A stretch of 64,000 nucleotides of DNA from Pseudoalteromonas sp. CO133X (GTDB lineage Bacteria > Pseudomonadota > Gammaproteobacteria > Enterobacterales > Alteromonadaceae): NCBI GenBank assembly GCA_004208945.1, contig SGPE01000024.1, positions 1 through 64,000 on the forward strand. The letters run 5' to 3'. Below, piece by piece: positions 26,416-36,054 of the stretch (its first letter is position 1; each line of letters starts with the position of its first letter). The translations under genes were made by a program, and so were the position numbers. A model generated the notes under the pieces. It saw only the letters and a program-made list of their open reading frames with translations. It ran no database searches and was not told the DNA's origin.

Positions 26416-28566
26416 TTAGAACGAGTAGCTGTAACCTAGTTGTAGGGTACGTGGTTTACCTGTTTGAATACCACCATGAGCGCGGTTTGCAACGTAAGTC
26501 TTATCAAACAAGTTATCTACAGTTAGATATACTTTTTGTTTGTCGTCGATAAGGTATTTAGCTGCTAAATCCCATACTACACGGCTGTCGATTGCATTGC
26601 GGCCTGAGTCTGATAGATCTGCATGCGCATCTGAAACATAGCGCATTTGCGTATCGAATACGAAGCTTGAGAATGCAGCACCAACAGAAAGGGCTAGCTG
26701 GTTTTCAGGCACGTATGGCATTTCATCACCACTTGATACACTTCCCCATAGGTCAGATTCAAAATCGTTTTCGAACTCAGAGTCTGTGTATGTGTATGTT
26801 AAGCGAACAGGGAATGATGCTGCATTGCTTGTAAATACTTTACCCGCGCTTAGCTCAAAACCAGATACTGATACTTCACCATAGTTGTATTGGTCGCCAA
26901 TGTTGTCATCGCTACAACCTACAGCTGCAGTACAGTTACCATGCATGTTGCTGTAGTCAGAGTTAAAGTAAATGACTTCACCAGTAATACCAGCGTAATC
27001 ATAACGACCACCAAGCTCAATATTTACACTCTCTTCTTCTTCTTGGTCAGCGTTACCTGGCGCTGCTGGAGCGTAACCTTTTTGAATACCAGCAAGCAGC
27101 GTAAGGTTGTCGTTTAATGTATAAGTTGCGCCAAGTGAAGGCACTAAAATATCGCTGTCGTTGCTGATATCTTTTGTTAGGCCATTAGAGCGTGTTGGAT
27201 CAGACTTAGACCACTCTTCACGTGTAATTGTAATATCTTCGTAGCGTAGGCCAGCATTAATGATTAATGCGTCAAGAGTCCATTGATCTTGGATAAAGAA
27301 TGTTGTCGCCTCAGCGCTATCTACGCGGTTACTATCAGAACCACGTACGCCTCTTTCAGTTAGCGTCATTGAAAGGTCTTGATTTAGCGTGTATGTGTCT
27401 TGCCACTGAAAGCGGTCCATCTCGTCTTCATGGTAACGAGCGCCAACAGTAATGTAGTGGTTACCTGCTGGAATGTGGAATTCAGTTTGTAAGCCTTTTG
27501 CTTGGTAGTCACGGTTATTCGCTTTTACGCCAATGCCTTCGATCCCTTCGCTTGTTGGGTTTGCTTCAAACTCGCTGTATTGCTCAAGGTAGCTTGTACC
27601 CACTTTACTTGCTTTATACCAGTTACGGTGAAAGTCGTTTACATAAGCCGTAGCCAGTAGTTCGTAACCGTCACCAAAACGATATGCATAGTTTAGTTGA
27701 TACGCATTGTGGCGTGTATTCATTTCATCGTTTTGTGATGCTGCATAACGACGGTATGGACTTTCTTTGTAATCTGCATCTGTTAAGCCCATATATGTTT
27801 CATCAGAGCGCTCATCAGAATACTTTAGTTTCATTTCTAGGCTGTGGGCTTCGTTGTCGCCAAAATCAAAACCAAATTTTAATAGTAAGTCATTTTTCTC
27901 AAAGCCAGTGTTGTCACTGCCAACGGGTAGATCTTTAAAGCCATCAGCACCATAAGAAAAAACTTCAACTAAGCCAGCAGCATTGTTTTTCTTTTTACCG
28001 TAGTAAGCGTGGCCTTTATAAAAACCATCACTACCAAGCTCGGCATTAAACAATCCTTTAGAGCCTTCTGTTGGTAAACTACGAGAAACTAAGTTTAAAA
28101 CACCACCTGTTGTACGAGGACCATATTTAACAGAGGCTGCACCTTTTAGTACTTCGATAGACTCCATACGACCCATAGTAGGGAAGTAATAAGCTGAAGG
28201 GGCAGAATATGGAGCAGGGGCTACAAGTACGCCGTCTTCCATTACAGATATTTTATCATTACGAGAAGTGCCCGTGCCGCGCATGCCAATATTTGGGCGA
28301 AGGCCATAGCCATCTTCCTCTTGTACATAAACGCCAGGTACTGAGCTTAATACACGTGAGATGTCTGTGTATTCAAACTTTTCTAGCTCTTGCTCGCTAA
28401 TAAACGTTGCCGAACCTGGAATATCATTAATAGCCGCAGCTGAGCCAATTACAGTAATTTGCTCAAAGCTTTTTTCTTCTTTTGTTGCATCTTTTGCAAG
28501 TGCATTAGCGCTTAATGATAACGCGATTGCAGTCGAAAGTGCTGAAACAATAAACTTAGATGTCAT
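26416..28566 (-). CDS. TonB-dependent receptor of the ferric-chelate type
   Basis: A signal peptide ending near ALAKD is followed by a TonB-box-like FEQITVIGSA, a plug domain (PGSATFISEQELEKFEYTDISRVLSSVPGVYVQ, RPNIGMRGTGTSRNDKISVMEDGV, GPRTTGGVLNLVSR) and a barrel. The barrel ends with the TonB-receptor C-terminal signature DNLFDKTYVANRAHGG...QLGYSYSF. The 716-residue size and plug resemble FecA/iron-chelate receptors more than the sugar receptor at 15.6 kb. It may import iron complexes or another scarce nutrient. No clear Fur box was found upstream. It stands alone, convergent to the NagP-like gene. Confidence 0.9.
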   Translation of the reverse strand: MTSKFIVSALSTAIALSLSANALAKDATKEEKSFEQITVIGSAAAINDIPGSATFISEQELEKFEYTDISRVLSSVPGVYVQEEDGYGLRPNIGMRGTGTSRNDKISVMEDGVLVAPAPYSAPSAYYFPTMGRMESIEVLKGAASVKYGPRTTGGVLNLVSRSLPTEGSKGLFNAELGSDGFYKGHAYYGKKKNNAAGLVEVFSYGADGFKDLPVGSDNTGFEKNDLLLKFGFDFGDNEAHSLEMKLKYSDERSDETYMGLTDADYKESPYRRYAASQNDEMNTRHNAYQLNYAYRFGDGYELLATAYVNDFHRNWYKASKVGTSYLEQYSEFEANPTSEGIEGIGVKANNRDYQAKGLQTEFHIPAGNHYITVGARYHEDEMDRFQWQDTYTLNQDLSMTLTERGVRGSDSNRVDSAEATTFFIQDQWTLDALIINAGLRYEDITITREEWSKSDPTRSNGLTKDISNDSDILVPSLGATYTLNDNLTLLAGIQKGYAPAAPGNADQEEEESVNIELGGRYDYAGITGEVIYFNSDYSNMHGNCTAAVGCSDDNIGDQYNYGEVSVSGFELSAGKVFTSNAASFPVRLTYTYTDSEFENDFESDLWGSVSSGDEMPYVPENQLALSVGAAFSSFVFDTQMRYVSDAHADLSDSGRNAIDSRVVWDLAAKYLIDDKQKVYLTVDNLFDKTYVANRAHGGIQTGKPRTLQLGYSYSF

Positions 28567-28877
28567 TGTGTGTCCTGTCTGTGCTTGGTTTTGAAACGCT
28601 GTAATTTAAACATGGAAAATAATACGAATCAATCCTATTTGTACTAAAATAGGTACTAATGATTAAGTTTTTGATATAAAAGAGTAAAATGGCTTTATGG
28701 TAGTATTGTAATACTATACTTTAGCTAGTGTTTTAGGGTGGTTTTACAGGTGGTTTTTAAGTTTTTTGTACAGGAAAGTGCAATAACTTAATGGTTGATA
28801 TCAATATACAGTTTTAACCATGCACGATATTTTGGCTTTTTTTGTGTCGCAAATACTGTTTTTATTGTGATTCAACC
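28567..28877. other. Promoter region of the second TonB receptor
   Basis: This AT-rich 311-bp gap lies between the receptor start and the 3' end of the LysR gene. It contains a direct repeat TGTACTAA/GGTACTAA (about 28640-28662) that could be a regulator site. No canonical Fur, Zur or LacI-type dyad is seen, and no gene. Confidence 0.4.
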
Positions 28878-29723
28878 TTAGGTTAAGCGCAAGGCTATAA
28901 ACTCAGCGAGTTTATCTACTGCGTTACCAGCTTCATCAGCACGTTTTATTAAACTAATACCGATTTGACCCAGTTCAGGGAGGTCTTTGGTTTGCAGTTG
29001 GTAGCTTAGCTCATTGGGTACGGTACTTTTTGCGAGCACCGTAATGCCTAAGCCTTCTTTTAAAGCGGCAGTTAGGCCTGTTAAGTCGGCATTACTGTAA
29101 GCTATGCGGTATTTAATACCCGCACTTTGTAGTGCTTCGATTGCACGGCGGCGATAAATACAGCCTTCAGGGGCGGTTACAAGCGTTACCACATCATTTT
29201 GCGCAAGGTTTAAATCACCTACCCAAACTAGTTGGTCTCGCATAAAAATAGGGAACTTGGCAGATTCGAGCTCTTCGTTTAATGCCAGTACTAAATCGAA
29301 TTGATCTTGGCGCGAGACCGACAATAAATGCTTACTCAATCGCGAGCGCACTTCGAGCGATACGTCAGGGTAGAGGGCAACAAAGTCACCAATGATCGAG
29401 GGGAGAATACGTGCAGCAAATTCACTTGGGATCCCTAAGCGCACTTTACCGGTGACGTTTTCGCTGGTGAACTGCTGTAAAATGGCATCGTTTTGTTGCA
29501 GCATTTGCTTAGCTAATGGCATGAGCAATTCGCCATACTGGTTAAGCACTTGGCGCTGCCCTTGTTTTTTAAACAGCTTGTGGCCAAGCATGTCTTCTAG
29601 GCGCTTTATTTGTAAGCTCACAGCTGGTTGTGATAGCCCTAATAACTCACCCGCTTTGGCAAAGCCGCCTACTTCAACAACGGTGACTAGGGTACGTAAA
29701 CTGTCGGTAGAAATATTTTTCAT
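28878..29723 (-). CDS. LysR-family regulator, LrhA-like
   Basis: The N-terminal winged helix-turn-helix reads LRTLVTVVEVGGFAKAGELLGLSQPAVSLQIKRLEDMLGHKLF. The effector domain has VRLGIPSEFAARILPSIIGDF and the MRDQLVWVGD segment seen in LrhA/HexA relatives. It is 281 residues long, normal for the family. It is transcribed divergently from a GcvT-like gene and upstream of gcvTHP. A perfect 24-bp palindrome sits between the two starts. Regulation of that small gene, and perhaps of the glycine genes, is inferred from position; it is not close to GcvA in its motifs. Confidence 0.9.
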   Translation of the reverse strand: MKNISTDSLRTLVTVVEVGGFAKAGELLGLSQPAVSLQIKRLEDMLGHKLFKKQGQRQVLNQYGELLMPLAKQMLQQNDAILQQFTSENVTGKVRLGIPSEFAARILPSIIGDFVALYPDVSLEVRSRLSKHLLSVSRQDQFDLVLALNEELESAKFPIFMRDQLVWVGDLNLAQNDVVTLVTAPEGCIYRRRAIEALQSAGIKYRIAYSNADLTGLTAALKEGLGITVLAKSTVPNELSYQLQTKDLPELGQIGISLIKRADEAGNAVDKLAEFIALRLT

Positions 29724-29758
29724 AAAAAAAATCTATTTATAGGGCTATATATATAAGC

Positions 29759-29782
29759 ATTATTTATCAATTGATAAATAAT
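29759..29782. promoter_or_regulatory. Perfect 24-bp palindrome, candidate LysR operator
   Basis: ATTATTTATCAA/TTGATAAATAAT is fully self-complementary. It lies 35 bp upstream of the LysR start and 65 bp from the GcvT-like start, the normal place for an autoregulatory LysR site. The AT-only arms around a CAATTG core make it stand out even in this AT-rich spacer. Confidence 0.65.
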
Positions 29783-29847
29783 TACAATTTGTTGTTGTAT
29801 GCACGGCGCAATATACTTTAAGTATTAACGATTGATAGGTGTCACAT

Positions 29848-30447
29848 ATGACTTTTACGCCAATAATGTTTGCTCGCCACAGCCAAGCTGAGACCCCAGC
29901 AGACAACGTGCTACAAGCAAATAACGATACTGCCATTATGGACTTTAGTGGCACTGAAGCAATCCCATTTTTAACGGCTATTTTAGGTCTTGATATTAAT
30001 AAGCTAACCGCTAGCGGTTTAGGCTTACGTAGTTCATTAGACGATGACCTAACAAGCAGCTACGCTTATGCCCTGTACTACTTTAATGAAACCGCATTTC
30101 GTTTTGTGCTAGGCAAAGATGCCAGCGTGCAATTACAGTCGCTTATTAATGAGCAACAACTACGTTACGACATTGATTATGTAATGCGTGACGACTTAAG
30201 CGCGTTAACCTTAAGTGGTGAGCAAGCGTTTGATGCCTTGGTCGACAGCTTTAAACTAACGCCAGGGCTGCGTTTATCAGACATGCGTAGTTGCTATGGT
30301 GCACAAAGCGGTGAAGTGTTTATAACCGCTATAGACAACCAAGCAACACAGCAATTTCAGCTGGTGGCGCGCCAAGCAGAGCTTGATAAATGGCAAACGC
30401 ACTTACAGCAGCTCGGCTTTGATTTAGCCTTAGCCAACGTTGCTTAA
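29848..30447 (+). CDS. Truncated GcvT-like (YgfZ/GcvT fold) protein
   Basis: A 199-residue protein that can be aligned by eye with the first half of the neighbouring GcvT: MDFSGTEAIPFL...LDINKLTASGLGL against [12 protein letters not shown]...[13 protein letters not shown], and ALYYFNETAFRFVL against [14 protein letters not shown]. It lacks the C-terminal domain and the conserved folate-site segments of real aminomethyltransferases. The ATG at 29848 has a TAGG at about 8-bp spacing; a GTG three codons earlier is possible. A catalytic role is unlikely; a folate-binding, sensory or partner role next to the LysR regulator and gcvTHP is a hypothesis. It ends at a good terminator. Confidence 0.7.
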   Translation: MTFTPIMFARHSQAETPADNVLQANNDTAIMDFSGTEAIPFLTAILGLDINKLTASGLGLRSSLDDDLTSSYAYALYYFNETAFRFVLGKDASVQLQSLINEQQLRYDIDYVMRDDLSALTLSGEQAFDALVDSFKLTPGLRLSDMRSCYGAQSGEVFITAIDNQATQQFQLVARQAELDKWQTHLQQLGFDLALANVA

Positions 30448-30461
30448 AATAGAAAGTTTTT

Positions 30462-30500
30462 AAAACAGCTATACACTTGGGTGTTTAGCTGTTTTTTAGT
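30462..30500 (+). terminator. Intrinsic terminator after the GcvT-like gene
   Basis: AAAACAGCTA and TAGCTGTTTT form a 10-bp stem with a T run, so the small gene and gcvT are separate transcription units. Confidence 0.88.
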
Positions 30501-30541
30501 TACAAAATCGCAATTTGGGTGTGACAACTGTGCAACTAATG

Positions 30542-30603
30542 TATAATCGCCGCCCATGTTATTCCCCCTCATTAAATTGAGGCCACGCCCCACAATTAGT
30601 GGG
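30542..30603 (+). promoter_or_regulatory. gcvT promoter -10 and structured leader
   Basis: A consensus TATAAT (30542-30547) has GTGACA-like sequence upstream at slightly short spacing as a possible -35. The leader then carries two small stem-loops, CCTCA-N6-TGAGG (30567-30582) and CCCAC-AATTA-GTGGG (30589-30603), before the gcvT start at 30628. The conserved core of a glycine riboswitch was looked for and not found. Whether the hairpins regulate is unknown. Confidence 0.55.
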
Positions 30604-30627
30604 TTAATTTAAAAGTGAAGGAATATT

Positions 30628-31710
30628 ATGACTTCTAAAACAGTTTTACATGCTAAGCACCTAGAAGCTGGCGCAAAAATGGTTGATTTCCACGGCTGGG
30701 AAATGCCAATCAACTACGGCTCACAAATCGAAGAGCATAATGCGGTTCGCACAGATGCAGGTATGTTTGACGTATCTCATATGACTATTGTTGATATTCA
30801 AGGCGAGCAAGCACAAGCGTTCTTACGTAAACTAGTTGCAAATGACGTTGCTAAGTTAACTGTACCTGGTAAAGCACTTTACACAGGTATGCTTAACGAA
30901 GAAGGCGGCGTAATCGACGACCTTATCATCTACTTCTTCTCAGAAACTGACTATCGTTTAGTAGTTAACTCAGCAACACGTGAAAAAGATTTAGCACATT
31001 TAGCTAAAGTGTCGGCTGATTTTGCCGTAACGGTTACTGAGCGTCCTGAGTTTGCAATGATTGCCGTTCAAGGCCCTAACGCACGCGCTAAAACAGCAAC
31101 TTTACTTAACGCAGAGCAACAAACTGCTGTTGAAGGTATGAAGCCTTTCTTTGGTGTGCAAGCAGGTGATTTATTTATTGCGACAACAGGCTATACTGGC
31201 GAAGATGGTTATGAAATCGTAGTACCTAACGATCAAGCTGCTGATTTATGGCAACAACTTCTAGACGCAGGCGTAGCGCCAGCTGGTCTAGGTGCGCGTG
31301 ATACATTACGCCTTGAAGCAGGTATGAACCTTTACGGCCTAGATATGGACGAAAGCGTTTCTCCACTTGCTGCAAACATGGCGTGGACAATCGCATGGGA
31401 GCCAGAAGATCGTAAGTTTATCGGTCGTGAAGTATTAGAGCAGCAACGCGCTGACAAGAGCACAGACAAACTAGTTGGTTTAGTGCTTGAAGAAAAAGGC
31501 GTATTGCGTAGCGGTTTAAAAGTCATCGTTGAAGGTGGTGAAGGGGTGATTACCTCTGGTACATTCTCACCAACGCTTGGTCACAGTGTTGCGCTTGCAC
31601 GCGTTCCGCGTTCAACTGGCGAAACAGCCCAAGTAGAGATGCGTAAAAAACTGGTTAACGTTAAGGTTGTTAAACCTTGCTTTGTACGTAACGGCAAATC
31701 AGTTATCTAA
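30628..31710 (+). CDS. gcvT: Aminomethyltransferase, T-protein of glycine cleavage
   Basis: A 360-residue protein with the complete GcvT pattern: [31 protein letters not shown] at the start, [20 protein letters not shown], and the C-terminal domain ending with the conserved PxFVRNGK-like segment. It transfers the methylene unit from the lipoylated H-protein to tetrahydrofolate and frees ammonia. The ATG has GAAGGA upstream. It leads the gcvT-gcvH-gcvP set, but with its own promoter and an 88-bp hairpin-bearing gap before gcvH. Confidence 0.97.
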   Translation: MTSKTVLHAKHLEAGAKMVDFHGWEMPINYGSQIEEHNAVRTDAGMFDVSHMTIVDIQGEQAQAFLRKLVANDVAKLTVPGKALYTGMLNEEGGVIDDLIIYFFSETDYRLVVNSATREKDLAHLAKVSADFAVTVTERPEFAMIAVQGPNARAKTATLLNAEQQTAVEGMKPFFGVQAGDLFIATTGYTGEDGYEIVVPNDQAADLWQQLLDAGVAPAGLGARDTLRLEAGMNLYGLDMDESVSPLAANMAWTIAWEPEDRKFIGREVLEQQRADKSTDKLVGLVLEEKGVLRSGLKVIVEGGEGVITSGTFSPTLGHSVALARVPRSTGETAQVEMRKKLVNVKVVKPCFVRNGKSVI

Positions 31711-31743
31711 ACTATAAAAAATTTGGTGTTATCACCTAATAAT

Positions 31744-31775
31744 GCCAATCATGTTGAGTTGTTAGCATGATTGGT
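31744..31775 (+). promoter_or_regulatory. Stem-loop between gcvT and gcvH
   Basis: GCCAATCATG and CATGATTGGT pair (one G-T) around a 12-base loop, 25 bp upstream of the gcvH start. There is no T run, so it is more likely an RNA stability or processing element than a terminator. Confidence 0.5.
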
Positions 31776-31798
31776 ATCAGAACCAAAGGAACAAAAAG

Positions 31799-32188
31799 AT
31801 GAGCAATATCCCAAGCGAATTAAAATATGCTACTTCACACGAGTGGGTTCGCGACGAAGGTGACGGTACGTTTACTGTAGGTATCACTGAGCACGCACAA
31901 GAACTTCTTGGCGACATGGTATTCGTTGAATTACCAGAAGTTGGTGATGAAGTTGACGCGGGTGAAGACTGCGCAGTAGCTGAGTCTGTAAAAGCAGCAT
32001 CAGACATCTACGCACCAATCGGCGGTGAAATCGTTGCAATCAACGAAGAGCTTGAAGATTCGCCTGAAACAGTAAATAACGACCCGTACACTGACGGTTG
32101 GTTATTCCGTATCAAAGCATCTGACACATCAGAGCTTGATAACCTGTTAGACGCTGAAGGCTACACTAACACAATCGACGAAGACTAA
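31799..32188 (+). CDS. gcvH: Glycine cleavage H-protein
   Basis: At 129 residues it is the usual length. The lipoylation site is Lys65 in [13 protein letters not shown]. It shuttles the aminomethyl group between GcvP, GcvT and the shared dehydrogenase. The start is preceded by AAAGGA. A strong terminator-like hairpin follows, so gcvP may depend partly on read-through or its own promoter. Confidence 0.97.
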   Translation: MSNIPSELKYATSHEWVRDEGDGTFTVGITEHAQELLGDMVFVELPEVGDEVDAGEDCAVAESVKAASDIYAPIGGEIVAINEELEDSPETVNNDPYTDGWLFRIKASDTSELDNLLDAEGYTNTIDED

Positions 32189-32207
32189 TTAATTAGTCAC
32201 GCCGACT

Positions 32208-32268
32208 AAAAGCCCCGTCTAGATACCTAGCTAATCAACTGCCTAGCTTGGGTTTCACTGGGGCTTTT
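32208..32268 (+). terminator. Hairpin between gcvH and gcvP
   Basis: AAAAGCCCC and GGGGCTTTT close a loop of over 40 bases that holds a further small CTAG-rich pairing. The form is that of an intrinsic terminator, placed 20 bp after the gcvH stop and about 120 bp before gcvP. It probably lowers transcription into gcvP. Confidence 0.65.
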
Positions 32269-32387
32269 ATGATTTTATAGCTTACCTTTCCATACGCTGT
32301 AAGTTACTAAATCAACACGTTTTTAAGTTATTGCCAGTTACCCATTGGCAGTAACCACTTTTTTTTGGATCATAGGAATCTGGACAA

Positions 32388-35276
32388 ATGTCAAACGCCA
32401 AATCTCTTGAACAATTAGAGCAAAAGCAAGATTTTATTCGCCGTCACATTGGGCCAAGCCCAGCGCAAGTAAGCGACATGCTGAGCGCTCTTGGAGTATC
32501 GAGTGTTGAAGAGCTGATCGGTCAAACGGTACCTGCAAGCATTCGCTTAGAGCAAGGTTTATCAATTGGCGAAAGCCGCACTGAAGTTGAAACACTAAGC
32601 TACTTAAAATCAGTAGCAAGCAAAAATAAAGTGTTCAAATCATACATCGGTCAAGGCTACCACCCAACTCACGTACCACACGTAATTTTACGTAACGTAC
32701 TTGAGAATCCAGGCTGGTACACTGCGTATACACCATACCAACCAGAGATTGCACAAGGTCGTTTAGAATCATTATTAAACTTCCAGACTATGACCCTAGA
32801 CCTAACGGGCCTTGACTTAGCAAGCGCGTCATTACTTGACGAGTCAACGGCTGCGGCAGAAGCTATGGGCCTTGCAAAGCGTGTTGCTAAGTCTAAAGCG
32901 AATGCATTCTTCATTGCTGATGACGTACACACTCAAACAATCGACGTTGTTGCAACACGTGCAGAGCAGTTCGGTTTTGACGTTATCGTTGGTAAAGCAG
33001 CTGAAGCACTAGACCACGACATTTTTGGTGCATTGTTCCAATACCCATCAACAACGGGTGAAATCACTGACGTAACCGATTTAATCGCTGGCGTACAAAG
33101 CAAAAAAGCGATTGCCTGTGTTGCTGCAGACATCATGAGCTTATTACTGCTTAAAGCACCAGGTAAACTAGGTGCAGACGTAGTGCTTGGTTCAGCACAG
33201 CGTTTTGGTGTACCTATGGGTTACGGTGGTCCACACGCTGCATTCTTCGCAACACGCGACAAGTACAAGCGTTCACTACCAGGTCGTATTATCGGTGTTT
33301 CTAAAGACCGTTTAGGTAACGACGCATTACGTATGGCAATGCAAACACGTGAACAACACATTCGTCGTGAAAAAGCCAATTCAAACATCTGTACTGCGCA
33401 AGTACTACTAGCGAACATGGCAGCGTTCTACGCGGTTTACCACGGTCCACAAGGCCTTAAAACGATTGCTGAGCGTATCCACCGTTTTGCAGACATCTTA
33501 GCGGCAGGCTTAAAAGCGAAAGGTGTAAACCTTAAGCACGACACATGGTTCGATACACTGACGGTTGTTGCAGATAACAAAGACGAAATCGTTGCACGTG
33601 CAGTAGCAAACGGCGTTAACTTTGCGTCTAACCGCGCAGGTGAATACTCAATTTCTGTATCAGAAACAACAACCCGTGCAGACGTAGCTGAGCTATTCGA
33701 CATCATCTTAGGTGAAGATCACGGCCTAAGCGTTGATGCACTAGCAAACGAAATCGAAGTAAACGGCAGCAACTCTATTCCTGCAAGCCTAGTACGCGAT
33801 GACGAAATTTTAACGCACCCTAACTTCAACTCGTACCACAGCGAGACTGAAATGCTGCGTTACATCAAGCGTCTAGAAAACAAAGATTTAGCGCTTAACC
33901 ACTCAATGATCTCATTAGGTTCATGTACCATGAAACTTAATGCGACAGCTGAGATGATCCCAATCACTTGGCCTGAGTTTGCAAACTTACACCCATTCTG
34001 CCCACTTGATCAGGCAGCGGGTTACCAAATCATGATGACAGAGTTACATGATTGGTTAGTAAACATCACAGGTTACGATGCAGTTTCACTACAACCTAAC
34101 TCAGGTGCACAAGGTGAATATGCAGGCTTAATCGCGATTCGTAAATACCATGAGTCACGCGGTGAAGGACACCGTAACGTATGTTTGATCCCAAGTTCAG
34201 CGCACGGTACAAACCCAGCGTCTGCACAAATGGCAAGCATGAAAATCGTGGTTGTTGACTGTGATAAAAACGGTAACGTTGATATGGCAGACCTTAAAGC
34301 GAAAGCCGAAGAGGTATCTGAAAACCTATCTTGTATCATGATCACTTACCCATCTACACACGGTGTTTACGAAGAAACAATTCGTGAAATCTGTGACATC
34401 GTGCACCAGCACGGTGGTCAAGTGTACATGGACGGCGCAAACATGAACGCGCAAGTAGGTGTTACAAGCCCAGGTTCAATCGGTTCTGACGTATCGCACC
34501 TTAACCTACACAAAACATTCTGTATTCCACACGGTGGTGGTGGTCCAGGTGTTGGCCCTATCGGTGTTAAATCTCACCTAGCGCCATTTATGCCTAACCA
34601 CAGCGTCATCAATGTTGCTGGCACAAACATCGGTAACGGTGCGGTTTCTGCAGCTCCTTACGGCTCAGCAGCTATTTTACCAATCTCGTGGGCATACATT
34701 GCCATGATGGGCTCTGAAGGCTTAAAACAAGCAACAGAAATGGCTATCGTGAACGCTAACTACTTATCTGAGAAGCTAAGCGAGCACTACCCAATTTTAT
34801 ACCGTGGCCGTAACAACCGCGTTGCGCACGAGTGTATTGTTGACCTACGCCCACTTAAAGAGCAAACAGGCATCTCTGAAATGGACGTAGCTAAACGTCT
34901 ACAAGATTACGGCTTCCATTCACCAACTATGTCATTCCCAGTAGCTGGCACGCTAATGATTGAGCCAACTGAGTCTGAGTCTAAAGTTGAGATCGACCGT
35001 TTCATCGAAGCAATGGTGTCAATCAAGTCAGAAATCGACCGTATCGCATCTGGCGAATGGTCAATTGAAAACAACCCGCTCGTGTTTGCACCGCACACAC
35101 AAGCAGACGTACTAGGCAATGAGTGGAACCGTGCATACGACCGTTTCTACGCAGCATTCCCAGTACCAAGCGTAGCAAAAGACAAATTCTGGCCTACAGT
35201 AACCCGTATCGATGACGTATACGGTGACCGTAACCTAGTTTGTTCATGCCCAGCGGTTGAGACATACCGTGACTAA
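32388..35276 (+). CDS. gcvP: Glycine dehydrogenase (decarboxylating), P-protein
   Basis: The 962-residue length shows the fused single-chain form. The N-terminal half carries [17 protein letters not shown] and the C-terminal half the PLP site with Lys709 in [17 protein letters not shown]. It decarboxylates glycine and passes the aminomethyl group to lipoyl-GcvH. Codon use is strongly biased (many CGT, GGT and AAC codons), consistent with high expression, as also seen in gcvT and gcvH. A clean terminator follows. Confidence 0.98.
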   Translation: MSNAKSLEQLEQKQDFIRRHIGPSPAQVSDMLSALGVSSVEELIGQTVPASIRLEQGLSIGESRTEVETLSYLKSVASKNKVFKSYIGQGYHPTHVPHVILRNVLENPGWYTAYTPYQPEIAQGRLESLLNFQTMTLDLTGLDLASASLLDESTAAAEAMGLAKRVAKSKANAFFIADDVHTQTIDVVATRAEQFGFDVIVGKAAEALDHDIFGALFQYPSTTGEITDVTDLIAGVQSKKAIACVAADIMSLLLLKAPGKLGADVVLGSAQRFGVPMGYGGPHAAFFATRDKYKRSLPGRIIGVSKDRLGNDALRMAMQTREQHIRREKANSNICTAQVLLANMAAFYAVYHGPQGLKTIAERIHRFADILAAGLKAKGVNLKHDTWFDTLTVVADNKDEIVARAVANGVNFASNRAGEYSISVSETTTRADVAELFDIILGEDHGLSVDALANEIEVNGSNSIPASLVRDDEILTHPNFNSYHSETEMLRYIKRLENKDLALNHSMISLGSCTMKLNATAEMIPITWPEFANLHPFCPLDQAAGYQIMMTELHDWLVNITGYDAVSLQPNSGAQGEYAGLIAIRKYHESRGEGHRNVCLIPSSAHGTNPASAQMASMKIVVVDCDKNGNVDMADLKAKAEEVSENLSCIMITYPSTHGVYEETIREICDIVHQHGGQVYMDGANMNAQVGVTSPGSIGSDVSHLNLHKTFCIPHGGGGPGVGPIGVKSHLAPFMPNHSVINVAGTNIGNGAVSAAPYGSAAILPISWAYIAMMGSEGLKQATEMAIVNANYLSEKLSEHYPILYRGRNNRVAHECIVDLRPLKEQTGISEMDVAKRLQDYGFHSPTMSFPVAGTLMIEPTESESKVEIDRFIEAMVSIKSEIDRIASGEWSIENNPLVFAPHTQADVLGNEWNRAYDRFYAAFPVPSVAKDKFWPTVTRIDDVYGDRNLVCSCPAVETYRD

Positions 35277-35298
35277 GGTTTGATTAAATTCAAATGAC

Positions 35299-35332
35299 AA
35301 AAAGCCGTTGCAGCAATGTAACGGCTTTTTTG
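35299..35332 (+). terminator. Intrinsic terminator after gcvP
   Basis: AAAAAGCCGTT and AACGGCTTTTTT pair around a 10-base loop with a T run, 22 bp after the stop. Confidence 0.92.
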
Positions 35333-35339
35333 TGTTTGG

Positions 35340-35600
35340 AGAAAGTTAGCGAGTTGCGAGGGGAAAGTTAGCGAGAGTAAAGGGGAAAGGGAGCTATCAG
35401 CTTTCAGCTGTCAGATTAAAAATACAAGCTAGCGAGTTTCGAGGGGCGAGATGCGAGTTGTAGGAGGCGTTTTAACGCCGAAAAAAGAGTTATTAGATAT
35501 CAGTTGTTAGAAGTTAGATTAAAAATACAAGTTAGCGTACCCGCACATTGCTAAGGCTAAACCCGATACCGTAGGCGTGAAATTCATTTCGCGCGCAATG
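35340..35600 (+). repeat. Dispersed repeat cluster: R2 copy 2, R1 copy 4 and local duplications
   Basis: This spacer contains R2 (35486-35520) and R1 (35571-35595) in the same order as after the RND operon. It also has a local duplication of a 22-bp block beginning AGATTAAAAATACAAG (35413-35434 and 35516-35537), several TAGCGAG/GCGAGTTGCGAGG variants and a small GGCGTT/AACGCC hairpin (35466-35479). None of it looks coding. Confidence 0.7.
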
Positions 35601-36054
35601 TTGTTTGTAGGAGTTGGCTTTTGCTATTTCGACATTAAAAACCTTATTCAAGGTTTGTCGCGCTGGCGACGGCAGCCAAAGAGGGGTTGTCACAGACTCC
35701 TAACTGGACTCTCCCAGTCACCCGAGCATCACGCTATTTCCTTCAAAACACAATTGATATGAACATAAACTGTGAAGATAGGCCATCCATAGCCTAGTTT
35801 CGCCTAATCGCGCATCCATGCGCGATATTACTCTCAATTGCTTATTTTCAGGGCGTGATGATGGGGGAGGGTGTTAAACGTGAGATTAGTGTTTGGTCTT
35901 GGTAAAATTCAAGACCTGACCTCTAGATTTCTTTTACTCTTACTTTATGTTGATTGCACCACTTAAGCATAATGACAAATGGTGGCGCTTAGAAAGCGCT
36001 CTTTGTTCATCAACATACCCTAATCAAAAATAGTAATTTGGTGCTGTTCGCGTG
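35601..36054. other. Non-coding spacer before the two-component genes
   Basis: No convincing gene. It holds a CGCGCAT...ATGCGCG palindrome near 35812-35828, a hairpin GGCGCTT/AAAGCGCT-like sequence near 35985-36001, and a run AAATTCAAGACCTGACC (about 35907-35923) that looks like a remnant of a mobile or repeat element. The response regulator operon ends at its right edge without a clear terminator. Confidence 0.4.

Noticed and set aside
28567..28720. Fur box at the second TonB receptor
   Set aside because: No stretch comes close to the 19-bp GATAAT-based consensus.
30448..30627. Glycine riboswitch upstream of gcvT
   Set aside because: The leader is too short and lacks the conserved core; only two simple hairpins are present.
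35577..35762. Small gene in the spacer after gcvP
   Set aside because: It begins inside the R1 repeat and has no protein-like conservation or ribosome site.
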